Shown here in pieces: positions 1-8,632 of a DNA stretch of 64,000 bases (the stretch's first letter is position 1; every line of letters begins with the position of its first letter). The notes below the pieces were generated by a model. That model searched no databases. It was not told the origin of the DNA and saw only the letters and a program-made list of their open reading frames with translations. The DNA lies in contig CAYUJU010000005.1 in NCBI GenBank assembly GCA_964445115.1, positions 1 to 64,000 of the forward strand. Direction: 5' to 3'. Source of the DNA: CAIJXJ01 sp964445115 (GTDB lineage Bacteria; Pseudomonadota; Gammaproteobacteria; Burkholderiales; Methylophilaceae). Position numbers and translations under genes: made by a program.

Positions 1-402
1 AGCGCGGATGCCGTTGACCATGACGGTCAGGCCGCCCTTGACGCGACCGTTGATCAGGCCCTTGATGATACGGCCTTCGTTCATCGCTTCTTCCAGGTCC
101 AGCCACGCTGCGAGGCGCTTGGCCTTTTCGCGCGAAAGCTTGGTGGAACCGAAACCGTCTTCCAGGGATTCGATCGCAACCTTGACGAAATCGCCGACGG
201 CGACTTCCAGTTCGCCCTTGTCGTTGCGGAATTCGCTGGTCGGGATCACGCTTTCGGACTTGAGGCCGGCGTTGACGACGACGAAATCGCTGTCGACGGA
301 AACGACTTCAGCGGTGATGACTTCGCCCGAACGCATTTCCTGGCGTGCCAGGCTTTCTTCGAAAAGGGCGGCAAAAGATTCTTGAGGGGCAGCAGTAGCC
401 AT
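1..402 (-). CDS. rpsA: 30S ribosomal protein S1, N-terminal part (cut by window edge)
   Basis: Only the first 134 codons lie in the window; the rest runs off the left edge. The protein begins MATAAPQESFAALFEESLA and continues into an S1 RNA-binding fold with RSGEVITAEVV and a second motif GRIIKGLINGRVKGGLTV, typical of the first two S1 repeats. S1 binds mRNA on the small ribosomal subunit and promotes initiation on structured leaders. The start is the ATG at 402. It follows tyrA-aroA-cmk on the same strand, the usual proteobacterial order, but a hairpin terminator lies between cmk and rpsA, so rpsA probably has its own promoter in the 403-446 leader. Confidence 0.97.
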   Translation of the reverse strand, partial: MATAAPQESFAALFEESLARQEMRSGEVITAEVVSVDSDFVVVNAGLKSESVIPTSEFRNDKGELEVAVGDFVKVAIESLEDGFGSTKLSREKAKRLAAWLDLEEAMNEGRIIKGLINGRVKGGLTVMVNGIRA

Positions 403-446
403 TAATTGAGTACCTAACGTATTCCCATCTGGCGATGGGGTTGATT

Positions 447-475
447 AAAAAAACCATGAACCTGGCGGCTCATGG
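447..475 (-). terminator. Rho-independent terminator after cmk
   Basis: Read on the minus strand, a 9-bp stem (CCATGAGCC pairing with GGTTCATGG, one G-U pair) with a GCCA loop is followed by seven T. It sits between the cmk stop at 505 and the rpsA start at 402, so it would end or attenuate the tyrA-aroA-cmk transcript. Confidence 0.75.
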
Positions 476-504
476 CACTTTGGTCTTGCTTCTGGGTCTT
501 GCCT

Positions 505-1176
505 TTACTGCAGGCTAGTCTGGTATTGATCCAGCACCGCCTTTACCGCTTGCTCGATGGTCAGATGATCCGTATCGAGTAACATTGCGCCTTCACATTG
601 CTGCAACGGCGCCACCGCCCGTTGGCGGTCCCGTTCGTCACGCAATTGCAGATCCTGCAATATGCTTGCAAGATTAGCATGGTTTCCTTTTTCCATCAAC
701 TGCTTATGGCGACGTTCCGCACGCACTTCGGCGCTGGCCGTCAGGAATATCTTGGTCTGTGCATCGACGAAGATGACCGAGCCCATGTCGCGGCCATCCG
801 CGACCAGTCCAGGCGCCTGGCGGAAACTGCGTTGCAGGTCGACCAGCGCACGGCGCAGGGCGGGGTGCACGGCGACTTCGGACGCGCCGCGGCTGATGTC
901 TTCGGTGCGGATCGCTTCCGTGATGACGGCCCCGTCCAGCAGGATCTCCCCGTGTTCAAAGACGATATGCAGTTGCGAGGCCATGGCGGCCAGCCCCGCC
1001 TCATCCTGCCAGCTGATGTCGCGTTGTTTCGCAGCCAGCGCCACGATGCGGTAAAGCGCCCCGGAGTCCAGGTAATGAAATCCCAGGTGTTCGGCAACGC
1101 GCTGCGCGACTGTACCTTTGCCGCTGGCGGAAGGGCCGTCGATGGCGATGACGGGGATAGGGTTGGGTGTGTTCAT
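505..1176 (-). CDS. cmk: Cytidylate kinase
   Basis: Phosphorylates CMP and dCMP with ATP in cytoplasmic pyrimidine nucleotide recycling. The 223-residue length matches the family (about 225). The P-loop GPSASGKGT is at residues 14-22, followed by HYLDSGALYR and the RDMGSVIF segment that contacts CMP. The ATG overlaps the aroA stop by four bases (ATGA), so it is translationally coupled to aroA. The aroA-cmk-rpsA order is widely conserved, which supports the assignment. Confidence 0.97.
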   Translation of the reverse strand: MNTPNPIPVIAIDGPSASGKGTVAQRVAEHLGFHYLDSGALYRIVALAAKQRDISWQDEAGLAAMASQLHIVFEHGEILLDGAVITEAIRTEDISRGASEVAVHPALRRALVDLQRSFRQAPGLVADGRDMGSVIFVDAQTKIFLTASAEVRAERRHKQLMEKGNHANLASILQDLQLRDERDRQRAVAPLQQCEGAMLLDTDHLTIEQAVKAVLDQYQTSLQ

Positions 1177-2453
1177 CGGGTGATGGTGCCGTAGCGTTCA
1201 AAATAATCGGGAAAGGTCTTGGCGACACATTTCGGGTCGTTGATGGTCACCGTGACCCCGCCCAGGTTGATCAGCGAGAAGCACATGGCCATGCGATGGT
1301 CGTCGTAGGTGTCGATGGTTGCGCCCGAAGTCAGCGCCGCCGGCGGTGTCACGCGGATATAGTCCTGGCCTTCTTCTACCGTGGCGCCGACCTTGCGTAG
1401 TTCGGTCGCCATGGCGGCGATGCGGTCGGTTTCCTTGACGCGCCAGCTGGCGATGTTGCGCAGCGTGGTGGTGCCGTCGGCGTAGAGCGCTGCGATGGCA
1501 AGCGTCATGGCAGCATCCGGGATATGGTTGCAATCAAGATCGATGGCCTTGAGCTTGCCGCTGCCGGTGGCTTCGATCCAGTGATCGCCGCGGGTGATGG
1601 TGGCGCCCATCAGTTCCAGTGCCTCGGCGAAACGCACGTCACCCTGGATGGAGCGATTGCCAATACCTTCGACGCGTACCGGGCCCTTGCCGATCGCACC
1701 GGCAGCCAGGAAATAGGAAGCGGACGAGGCATCGCCTTCAACCCATAGTTCGCCAGGGCTGGTGTAATGGCTGTTGGCCGGAATGATGAAGGCTTGCCAG
1801 CCCTCGCGGCGCACTGTGACGCCAAAGCGCGCCATCAGGTTCAAGGTGATTTCAATGTAGGGCTTGGAAATCAGTTCGCCCACGACCTCGATGCGGAGTT
1901 CGCGCCCGGACAGGGGGGCTGCCATCAGCAGGGCGGTAAGGAACTGGCTGGAGACGCTACCCTTGACGCTGACCTTGTCGCCGGTAATCGCGGCAGGGGA
2001 GATTTCCAGCGGTGGGTAGCCATCGTTGCCAAGGTATCTTATGTCCGCACCGGCTTGGCGCAGCGCCTCCACAAGATCGCCGATCGGGCGCTCGTGCATG
2101 CGCGGGATGCCGGAGAGGGTGTAATGACCACCGGAAAATGCCAGCGCGGCGGTCAGGGGACGGAACGCCGTACCGGCGTTTCCCAGGAACAGGTCGGCCT
2201 CCTTGACGCGGAAAGCGCCTCCCTGTCCAGTGACTTTCCAGTCGTCCTGCGCGGTCTGTTCCAGCGGGACGCCGAGGATCTTCAAGGCATCGAGCATGCG
2301 GGCCGTGTCGTCCGAGGCCAGCAGGTCACGAATGTGCGTGGTGCCCTCGGCCAGCGCGGCCAGCAGCAGGGTGCGGTTGGAAATGCTCTTGGAGCCGGGC
2401 AGCTTGATGGTGCCGGCGGCGCTGGAAGCGGGAGAGAGAACGAGAGTTTCCAT
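1173..2453 (-). CDS. aroA: 3-phosphoshikimate 1-carboxyvinyltransferase (EPSP synthase)
   Basis: Joins shikimate-3-phosphate and PEP to give EPSP, the sixth step of chorismate synthesis, in the cytoplasm. Its 426 residues match the E. coli enzyme in length. It has the N-terminal LPGSKSISNRTLLLAALAEG signature, LGNAGTAFRPL (PEP site) and the C-terminal WRVKETDRIAAMATEL and DDHRMAMCFSL motifs with the conserved Lys, Arg and Asp. It follows tyrA after 11 bases and overlaps cmk by four. Aromatic-pathway genes sharing a transcript with cmk and rpsA is common in betaproteobacteria. Confidence 0.98.
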   Translation of the reverse strand: METLVLSPASSAAGTIKLPGSKSISNRTLLLAALAEGTTHIRDLLASDDTARMLDALKILGVPLEQTAQDDWKVTGQGGAFRVKEADLFLGNAGTAFRPLTAALAFSGGHYTLSGIPRMHERPIGDLVEALRQAGADIRYLGNDGYPPLEISPAAITGDKVSVKGSVSSQFLTALLMAAPLSGRELRIEVVGELISKPYIEITLNLMARFGVTVRREGWQAFIIPANSHYTSPGELWVEGDASSASYFLAAGAIGKGPVRVEGIGNRSIQGDVRFAEALELMGATITRGDHWIEATGSGKLKAIDLDCNHIPDAAMTLAIAALYADGTTTLRNIASWRVKETDRIAAMATELRKVGATVEEGQDYIRVTPPAALTSGATIDTYDDHRMAMCFSLINLGGVTVTINDPKCVAKTFPDYFERYGTITR

Positions 2454-2464
2454 ACGGGATTCGG

Positions 2465-3337
2465 TTACTTGGATGGCTGGAATTTTTCGGCCCAGGTGGT
2501 TCGGGCTTCACGCGCATGGCTGAACACGCCGGCCAGTTGCGTGCTGTCCCGCGTTTCGATCAGTTGCCGGATCGCGCGCAGGCGTTCGATGTAGGCGTCG
2601 AGTTCCTCTAGCATGGCATCACGGTTGGCCAGGCAGATATCGCGCCACATTTCCGGCGAGCTACCGGCGATGCGCGAGAAATCACGGAATCCGCCCGCAG
2701 CAAAACCGAATAACTGGTCGGCATTGGGGCGGCAGGCGATTTCCTCGACTAGCGCGTAGGCCAGCACGTGTGGCAAATGACTCACAGAAGCGAAGATGCG
2801 GTCGTGCACTTCCGGGGTCATGCTGGCGACGTTGGCTCCGCAACCGCGCCAGAAGGCCTCTGTCTTGGCAATATGTTCAGGGGAATTTTCAGCCAGCGGC
2901 GTGATGACGACATTTTTCCTGTCGAACAATTCGACTTTGGCTGCGGTGACGCCGCTTTTTTCAGCGCCGGCAATCGGGTGGGCGGGTACGAAATTCGCGA
3001 GTCGTGCGCCCATGTGCTCACGGGCGGCGGCGACGACGTCGCCTTTGGTGCTGCCGGCATCGGTGACGATGGCGTGGGCGGGCAGGTGGGGGGCGATGGC
3101 GGCCATCACGGCCGGCATGCTGCCGACGGGCATGGCGAGCAGCACGAAATCGGCATCCTTGACCGCTTCTTCGATCGGTGCCGCGGCATCGATGACTTGC
3201 AGGTCGATGGCTTCCTGCAGCGCTTCGCCGGAGCGGCCAGCGCCAACGATATGGCGCGCCAGCCCGGCGCGACGGGCTGCGAGGGCGACCGAGCCGCCGA
3301 TCAGGCCGACGCCGATGATGACCAGTTTATCGAACAT
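2465..3337 (-). CDS. tyrA: Prephenate dehydrogenase
   Basis: Oxidatively decarboxylates prephenate to 4-hydroxyphenylpyruvate in tyrosine synthesis. The protein starts MFDKLVIIGVGLIGGSVALA, an NAD(P)-binding GxGxxG at the extreme N-terminus, and later shows HPIAGAEKSG, the prephenate-binding signature, and SHLPHVLAYAL. I chose the ATG at 3337. A GTG at 3364 would add nine residues before the Rossmann strand, and neither start has a clear ribosome-binding site. It heads tyrA-aroA-cmk, but pheA and hisC, often found upstream in betaproteobacteria, are absent here and feoB precedes it. Confidence 0.95.
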   Translation of the reverse strand: MFDKLVIIGVGLIGGSVALAARRAGLARHIVGAGRSGEALQEAIDLQVIDAAAPIEEAVKDADFVLLAMPVGSMPAVMAAIAPHLPAHAIVTDAGSTKGDVVAAAREHMGARLANFVPAHPIAGAEKSGVTAAKVELFDRKNVVITPLAENSPEHIAKTEAFWRGCGANVASMTPEVHDRIFASVSHLPHVLAYALVEEIACRPNADQLFGFAAGGFRDFSRIAGSSPEMWRDICLANRDAMLEELDAYIERLRAIRQLIETRDSTQLAGVFSHAREARTTWAEKFQPSK

Positions 3338-3388
3338 GGGAATGTGCGCGTTTGAAAACCGCACATGATAGCACGCGTGCCTGTGCCG

Positions 3389-5176
3389 CTAGAACCCGAG
3401 GGCGCGTGCCCCCTGGTAAAAGATGAAGCTGATCACCCAGGCCAGCACCAGCGACCAGACGATCGACAACCACATGAACGCGTGGCTGCGGGATTCGCTC
3501 TTGAGTGTTGCAATGGTCGAGAGGCAGGGGGTGTAGATCAGGGTGAACAGCATGAAACTCATGCCCTGCACCCAGTCGAGCTTGGTAGCCATGAGTTGCA
3601 TCAGCGGATCGCCGGAGAGGCCGTAAATGACTGCCAGCGAGCCGACCACGATTTCCTTGGCAACAAACCCAAAAATCAACGCGATGGCAAGATTGCCGTC
3701 GATGCCGATGGGATTGAGCACGGGCGATAGTGCCGAGCCGATCATGCCGGCGAAGGTGTAGGCACTCGCCGGGGGCACGTCGCTCGGGTAGTTGGTTAAC
3801 GCCCAGACCAGCACGACGCCGATCACGATGAACTTGGAAGCGCGGCGCAGGAAGTGCCCGACCTCGTGCCAGCCACGCAACAGGATCTGCCGCGGCGTGG
3901 GGAAGCGGTAGGGCGGAAGCTCCAGAATAAAGGGTTCGGTACTCTTGAATTGCCCCTTGAACAGCAGCGCGCTCAGCAAGGTCACGGCAAAGCTCATCAG
4001 GTACAGGCTGAACAGGACCAGGGGCGCTTGCGATGGTGTGAACAGGGCAGCGGTCATGAAGACGAACACCTGCAGGCGTGCTGAGCACAGGGAGAACGGG
4101 ATCACCAGCATGCTGAGCAGCCGCATCGGGCGGGAGCGCATGGTGCGTGTGCCCATGAGCGCCGGGACGTTGCAGCCGAAACCCATCAGCAGCATGACGA
4201 ATCCACGGCCATCCAGCCCCATTTTCGCCATCAGGCTATCTGTGAGGAAGGCGGCACGCGAAAGGTAGCCGCTGTCTTCCACCAGCGTCATCACGAGGAA
4301 AAACAGGATGATCAGGGGCAGGAAGGTGGCAACCGTACCGACCCCGTTGTAGATGCCATCCAGCAGCAGGCCGTGCAGCCAGGAGGGGGCGCCCGAGAGC
4401 ATGGGCTCCAGCATGCCGCCGCGGAAATAGCCCATCAACCACTCGATACCGTCTTGCAGCGGCGCGCCTGCCACGAAAATGAACTGGAACAGGACATACA
4501 TGGCGAGGAAGAACAGCGGCAGGCCCAGCCAAGGGTGGAGCACCAGGCGGTCAATGCGCGAGGTCAGTTCATCGGTCATTTGCAGGGGCATTTGCACCGC
4601 ATTACGCACGATGGATTCCATCTCTCGCTCGATCTTGTCATCCGAGCTGAGTTGCGCGCGCAGCGCTTCTGCCGCTGGCGGCTGTTCGCGGTTCAGGGTT
4701 TGGGCTGCCAGATCCAGCGCATGTTTCAGGCCATCCCCATACTTGGCACTGATCAGAGCCACGGGCATGCCCAGTTGCGTCGACATCATCTCGCGGTCGA
4801 TGGTGATACCGTTGCGCTGGGCTTCATCCACCATGTTCAGCATGAGCACGGTGGGGATGCCGAGGTCGCGGACCTGCAGCCCGAGCGAGAGCTGGCGGTC
4901 GATCTGCGAGGTGTTGAGCACCAGGATGACCAGGTCGATGTCGTTGTGTTCGAGAAAATGACGCACGACTTGCTCGTCATCCGAAAAGCCATGGAGGTCG
5001 TAGAGGCCGGGCAGGTCGACCAGTTCGGCGATGTGGCCTCCCATGAGGATTTTGGCGCTCATCAGGTCGACCGTGATGCCGGGCCAGTTACCTACCCGGG
5101 CTGAGGCGCCGCTGATGCGGTTGAACAGGGTGGACTTGCCGGTGTTCGGCATGCCCAGCAGGGCGATGCGTTTCAT
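3389..5176 (-). CDS. feoB: Fe(II) transporter FeoB
   Basis: Inner-membrane ferrous iron importer with an N-terminal G domain. G1 is GMPNTGKST (residues 8-16), G3 is DLPGLYDL and G4 is NMVD within LMLNMVDEAQRNG. The membrane part carries the conserved GFGCNVPALMGTRTM and ICSARLQVF-like gate segments. At 595 residues it is well short of the roughly 770 of E. coli FeoB; the loss appears to be in linker and C-terminal regions, not in the core. It overlaps feoA by four bases and shares its Fur-like promoter. Confidence 0.96.
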   Translation of the reverse strand: MKRIALLGMPNTGKSTLFNRISGASARVGNWPGITVDLMSAKILMGGHIAELVDLPGLYDLHGFSDDEQVVRHFLEHNDIDLVILVLNTSQIDRQLSLGLQVRDLGIPTVLMLNMVDEAQRNGITIDREMMSTQLGMPVALISAKYGDGLKHALDLAAQTLNREQPPAAEALRAQLSSDDKIEREMESIVRNAVQMPLQMTDELTSRIDRLVLHPWLGLPLFFLAMYVLFQFIFVAGAPLQDGIEWLMGYFRGGMLEPMLSGAPSWLHGLLLDGIYNGVGTVATFLPLIILFFLVMTLVEDSGYLSRAAFLTDSLMAKMGLDGRGFVMLLMGFGCNVPALMGTRTMRSRPMRLLSMLVIPFSLCSARLQVFVFMTAALFTPSQAPLVLFSLYLMSFAVTLLSALLFKGQFKSTEPFILELPPYRFPTPRQILLRGWHEVGHFLRRASKFIVIGVVLVWALTNYPSDVPPASAYTFAGMIGSALSPVLNPIGIDGNLAIALIFGFVAKEIVVGSLAVIYGLSGDPLMQLMATKLDWVQGMSFMLFTLIYTPCLSTIATLKSESRSHAFMWLSIVWSLVLAWVISFIFYQGARALGF

Positions 5177-5424
5177 GCGTGGGCTATTCCTGCGTCCTGT
5201 GAGACCTGGATACGATGCGCTTCGGTGCTGCGCATCATGACTTCCGTCGCGCCGATGCGGAGATGCAGGGGGCCATGGAAACGGCCGCGACGCACCAGTT
5301 CGACCCGTTTTCCGACACGAAAGCCCAATGCGTTCAGACGCTGCTGCAGGCCGTCTTCTGCGTTGATGGCGCGAATGGTGGCGTATTCGCCGGGTTTCAG
5401 GTGATCCAGACTCATGGTGTGCAT
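5173..5424 (-). CDS. feoA: Ferrous iron transport protein A
   Basis: Small SH3-like cytoplasmic partner of FeoB, 83 residues, in the usual size range. The signature is LKPGEYATIRAINAEDG, then RLNALGFRVGKRVELVRRG and LHLRIGATEVMMR near the end. Two in-frame ATGs, at 5424 and 5415, are possible starts; neither has a convincing ribosome-binding site, so the upstream one is kept. It is the first gene of feoAB and lies directly downstream of a Fur-like palindrome. Confidence 0.94.
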   Translation of the reverse strand: MHTMSLDHLKPGEYATIRAINAEDGLQQRLNALGFRVGKRVELVRRGRFHGPLHLRIGATEVMMRSTEAHRIQVSQDAGIAHA

Positions 5425-5438
5425 CAGGCGTATGGTCT

Positions 5439-5461
5439 AAATGATAATAATTCCTATTATT
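5439..5461 (-). promoter_or_regulatory. Candidate Fur box in front of feoAB
   Basis: An AT-rich site includes TGATAAT and a perfect inverted repeat AATAAT-N4-ATTATT, resembling the Fur consensus built from GATAAT units. It lies 15 bases upstream of the feoA ATG, where Fur would block transcription under iron sufficiency. This is a motif match only. Confidence 0.7.
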
Positions 5462-5496
5462 GCACGCTGATCTGCACGCGTATAGTCGGCATGCAT

Positions 5497-5525
5497 AAAA
5501 AACGGCGCCCTGGGGCGCCGTTTTT
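5497..5525. terminator. Rho-independent terminator downstream of the parvulin gene
   Basis: A strong GC stem (CGGCGCCC / GGGCGCCG) with a two-base loop is flanked by an A run on the left and a T run on the right, so it can work in both directions. It ends the minus-strand unit from yciB to the peptidyl-prolyl isomerase gene and insulates it from feoAB. Confidence 0.85.
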
Positions 5526-5565
5526 GCCGAGCATCGCCATGAGGCGACGCTTCAAGTGACGGAGT

Positions 5566-6357
5566 TTATTTCGTCGGTACGATCTTCGCCTTGCTACGCA
5601 GATCACCCAGCATCTTTTCCAGCTTTTGCTGTTGCAACTGCTTTTGCAGGCCATCCTTGACCTTGTCGTAGGCCGGCGGCTGGGCAGTACGGGAGTCTTC
5701 CAGCTTGATCACGTGCCAACCGAACTGGCTCTGCACCGGGGTGGTAGTGATCTTGCCCTTTTGCAGCGCGGTCACGGCGTCAGCGAACGGCTTCACCATG
5801 CCGGCCGGGGAGAACCAGCCCAGGTCGCCGCCCTTGTCCTTGGAACCCGGATCCTTGGATTTTTCCTTGGCGATCTTGGCGAAATCGCCGCCCTTGCCCA
5901 GCTGGGCGATGATGTCCTTGGCTTCCTGTTCGGTCTGCACCAGGATGTGACGGGCGCTGTATTCCTTGTCGCCCATTTGCTGTTTGAGCTTGTCGTATTC
6001 TGCCTTGGTTTCGGCATCCGACACCGGATTCTTCTTGATGTAGCTCTCGATGTAGGTGTTGACCAGCAACTCGCGACGCATCAGTTCTTCCTTGGACTGA
6101 TAGTCGGCGGACTTGTCCAGGCCTTGTTTCTGCGCTTCCTGAATGACGAGTTCGCTGCTGATCAGCTTGTTGACGATGACGTTGCGGATGTTGTCATCCA
6201 CCTTCTGGCCCCGTGCGGTGGCATCCTTGATGATGTAATCCATCAGGGATTGCTTGATCGGCTTGCCGTTGACGGTCGCGACCGTGTCGGCGGCGTGAGC
6301 GACCGGCAGGATCAGGCTGAAGGAAGCCGCAAGCAGGGTTTTTTGCGCGATATTCAT
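5566..6357 (-). CDS. Periplasmic peptidyl-prolyl cis-trans isomerase, parvulin type
   Basis: A 263-residue SurA/PpiC/PrsA-like foldase. An N-terminal signal peptide ends near VAHAADTV. A SurA-N-like segment (VATVNGKPIKQSLMDY) is followed by a parvulin domain at about residues 130-230, seen as YSARHILVQTEQEAKDII, KGGDLGWFSPAGMVKPF and SQFGWHVIKLEDSR. It should help fold exported or outer-membrane proteins. It is the last gene of the yciB-yciI-bolA unit, 16 bases after the BolA-like gene, and is followed by a strong terminator. Confidence 0.93.
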   Translation of the reverse strand: MNIAQKTLLAASFSLILPVAHAADTVATVNGKPIKQSLMDYIIKDATARGQKVDDNIRNVIVNKLISSELVIQEAQKQGLDKSADYQSKEELMRRELLVNTYIESYIKKNPVSDAETKAEYDKLKQQMGDKEYSARHILVQTEQEAKDIIAQLGKGGDFAKIAKEKSKDPGSKDKGGDLGWFSPAGMVKPFADAVTALQKGKITTTPVQSQFGWHVIKLEDSRTAQPPAYDKVKDGLQKQLQQQKLEKMLGDLRSKAKIVPTK

Positions 6358-6373
6358 TGAAAGTCCTTGAACG

Positions 6374-6646
6374 TTATGAACGGGGTGGGTGTTCGTCCGG
6401 CGTCATCGCCTTGATACTGAGGGCGTGAATGCGGCCCGGGATAAGGTCTTGAAGCGCCTGATAAATGCTCTGGTGGCGCATTATCCGTGATTTGCCGGAA
6501 AAATGCGAACTGACGATGGTGACGGTGATGTGGCCGCCCCCGCCGTTGCCGGCGTGTCCGGCATGCCGGTGACTGTCATCGGCGATGTGCAATTCGGCGG
6601 GATTGAAGCCGGCCAGGCGCTCCCGGATCAGGTCGGTGAGAGACAT
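6374..6646 (-). CDS. BolA family protein
   Basis: A 90-residue BolA/IbaG-like protein. The BolA fold is recognisable from LIRERLAGFNPAELHIADDS, a His-rich loop, then HITVTIVSSHFSGKSRIMRHQSIYQ and a C-terminal IHALSIKAMTPDE. The family works with monothiol glutaredoxins in iron-sulphur trafficking and stress responses. The loop HRHAGHAGNGGGGH offers several possible metal ligands. It overlaps yciI by one base (TAATG) and is followed by the parvulin gene. Confidence 0.9.
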   Translation of the reverse strand: MSLTDLIRERLAGFNPAELHIADDSHRHAGHAGNGGGGHITVTIVSSHFSGKSRIMRHQSIYQALQDLIPGRIHALSIKAMTPDEHPPRS

Positions 6647-6948
6647 TACGCCGGCAGGGTTTTGCGGAATGGCTTGACCGTGACGCGGGCAAACACGCCC
6701 TCGGTGACGTAGGCATCGGCATCGGCCCAGCGTTGCGCGTCTTCCAGCGACGGAAATTCCGCCACGATCAGGCTACCGGTCATGCCGGCCGGACCAGGGT
6801 CCGGGCTGTCGATGGCGGGGAAGGGGCCGGCCAGCAGCAAACGGCCTTCGTCCTGGAGGGCTTTCAGGCGCTCGATGTGGGGCGGGCGGGCGGCGGCACG
6901 TTTGTCCTGGCTGTTGGGGACGTCCTCCCCGATGATGGTGTAGAGCAT
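6646..6948 (-). CDS. yciI: YciI family protein
   Basis: 100 residues, closely resembling E. coli YciI along its whole length: MLYTIIGED at the start, then RPPHIERLKALQDEGRLLLA and SLEDAQRWADADAYVTEGVF. The His of RPPH and an Asp near residue 9 are the putative active-site pair of this dimeric alpha-beta-barrel family, whose reaction is unknown. The reading frame is open further upstream, but the ATG at 6948 gives the family N-terminus and overlaps the yciB stop by one base. Confidence 0.92.
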   Translation of the reverse strand: MLYTIIGEDVPNSQDKRAAARPPHIERLKALQDEGRLLLAGPFPAIDSPDPGPAGMTGSLIVAEFPSLEDAQRWADADAYVTEGVFARVTVKPFRKTLPA

Positions 6949-7487
6949 TAATGCGTTTCCTTTTCCTGAATGTGTTTGGACAGCACCAGGCTTTGCAGGA
7001 TGACGAAGCCGACCATCAGCCCCGTGGTGCCGAACAGCTTGAAGTTGACCCAGGCTTCGGTCGAGTAGTGAAACGCCACGTACAGGTTGGCAAAGCCCAG
7101 CAGCACGAAGAAGATCGCCCACGCCAGATTGAGTTTGCGCCAGATGGCGTCCGGCATCTCGATCTGTTGCCCCATGACGCTGCGAATCAGATTTTTCTTC
7201 CAGAACCATTCCGCACTCAGCAGGGAAAGGCCGAAGAGCCAATAGAGCACGGTGGGCTTCCATTTGATGAAGGTTTCATCGTGCAGCAGCAGGGTGGCGC
7301 CGCCGAAGACCACGACAATGACCCCGCTGGCGATCAGCATGCCGTCGATCTTGCCGTGGCGGAACTTGACCCAGGCGATCTGCGCTAGGGTGGCGACGAT
7401 GGCGACGGCGGTGGCAGCAAAAATGCCGGCAGTCTTGAAGACGATGAAGAACAGGATGACGGGGAACAGGTCGAAAAGAAATTTCAT
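6948..7487 (-). CDS. yciB: Inner-membrane septation protein YciB (IspZ)
   Basis: 179 residues with about five membrane segments. It begins MKFLFDLFPVILFFIVFKTA and contains IAWVKFRHGKIDGM and a C-terminal NLYVAFHYSTEAWVNFKLFG, all hallmarks of YciB. The protein is linked to cell-envelope integrity and septation; its molecular role is unsettled. It is the first gene of the minus-strand unit ending at 5566. Pairing with yciI is the same as in E. coli. Confidence 0.95.
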   Translation of the reverse strand: MKFLFDLFPVILFFIVFKTAGIFAATAVAIVATLAQIAWVKFRHGKIDGMLIASGVIVVVFGGATLLLHDETFIKWKPTVLYWLFGLSLLSAEWFWKKNLIRSVMGQQIEMPDAIWRKLNLAWAIFFVLLGFANLYVAFHYSTEAWVNFKLFGTTGLMVGFVILQSLVLSKHIQEKETH

Positions 7488-7595
7488 GGTGTGGTGTGTT
7501 AAGAGGCGAGCGATGCTGCCGAAGTTCCGATAAGGGCGCTATTTTGCTATGATTTCACATGCCTCACAAGAAACCTTCTGCGTCTGTTTTTCTCC

Positions 7596-8474
7596 ATGCC
7601 CTCAGCCATTGATCTGCATAGCCACTCCACGGTCTCCGACGGGACGTTGTCTCCTGCCGATCTGGTGTCTCACGCGGTCGCGCGTGGCGTGCGCATGCTG
7701 GCGCTGACCGATCACGACGATCTGGATGGCCTGGCAGAGGCGCGTGCCACCGCAAGCAGGCTCGGTATCGAATTTATCGATGGCGTCGAGATTTCTGTGA
7801 CCTGGCATCGCCGTACTGTGCACATCGTGGGGCTCAGGGTGTCACCCACCCACGCGCCGCTGGTCGAAGGCTTGCAGCGGTTGCGTGCAGGTCGCCATAG
7901 CCGCGCCGAGGCGATGGCTGCGGGGTTGGACAAGATCGGGATCACAGGCAGCCTGGAAGGGGCCTATCACTACGCGCAGCGCGGCATCATCAGCCGCTCC
8001 CATTTCGCCCGCTTTCTGGTCGAGAAGGGGCATGCCAAGGACGTGGGCGCGGTATTCAAGAAGTTTCTGGTCAAGGGCAAGCCAGGTTACCACGAGCATC
8101 AGTGGGCCTCGCTCGAGGATGCGGTGGGTTGGATCGTCGGTAGTGGCGGCATCGCCGTGATTGCGCACCCCGGGCGTTATGACCTGGGGCGCGTCAACAT
8201 GCTGACCTTGCTGCACGAATTCCGCGAACTGGGCGGCAGGGCGGTGGAAGTGGTCACCGGTAGCCACACGCCGGAAATGGTGCCGCATTTCGCCAAGCTG
8301 GCGCATCAGTTCGATTTGTTGTCATCGGCCGGGTCTGATTACCATGGCCCGGGGCAGACCTACATGGACATGGGGCGCCTGCCGGACTTGCCCAGCCAGT
8401 GCGTGCCGGTGTGGCACGATTGGCCGGAGTACCAGCGCTATCGCGAGGCGATGGCGGTCGGACAAGCAGCATGA
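7596..8474 (+). CDS. rnm: PHP-domain nuclease, RNase AM type (YciV/TrpH)
   Basis: A 292-residue PHP phosphoesterase. Metal-binding motifs appear in order: DLHSHSTVSDGTLSP (HxH), LALTDHDDLDGL, the Glu of FIDGVEIS, a central HPGRYD and a late GSDYHGPG. The E. coli relative (YciV) trims the 5' ends of rRNAs and acts on 3',5'-nucleoside bisphosphates. Placing it upstream of yciO matches the E. coli order. The 108-base gap to the divergent yciB holds promoters for both directions, though I see no clear boxes. Confidence 0.92.
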   Translation: MPSAIDLHSHSTVSDGTLSPADLVSHAVARGVRMLALTDHDDLDGLAEARATASRLGIEFIDGVEISVTWHRRTVHIVGLRVSPTHAPLVEGLQRLRAGRHSRAEAMAAGLDKIGITGSLEGAYHYAQRGIISRSHFARFLVEKGHAKDVGAVFKKFLVKGKPGYHEHQWASLEDAVGWIVGSGGIAVIAHPGRYDLGRVNMLTLLHEFRELGGRAVEVVTGSHTPEMVPHFAKLAHQFDLLSSAGSDYHGPGQTYMDMGRLPDLPSQCVPVWHDWPEYQRYREAMAVGQAA

Positions 8475-8632
8475 CGGGTGCCGGGTTGGCCGTGGAGCGT
8501 GCGGTGGTGAACCAGGTGGGCGCGCTGTCGCATGACACAACCTATCAACAGGCTGTTGCGGCGTCGCGTCTTGATGCGGCGCGCTTCATGGGCTTGGCGA
8601 ACGAACGAACATAGAAGGCGGCAACGCATTAC

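Noticed and set aside
471..489. TGGCACT sigma-54-like start near the cmk terminator
   Set aside because: The -24 and -12 elements would be 14 bases apart, not 12, and the site is on the wrong side of any gene.
1767..2594. Plus-strand 275-codon open frame
   Set aside because: It is antisense to aroA and tyrA, which have clear motifs; its translation shows no fold and comes from high GC content.
8471..8614. Possible 47-codon gene overlapping the rnm stop
   Set aside because: No ribosome-binding site and no recognisable sequence; probably spacer.
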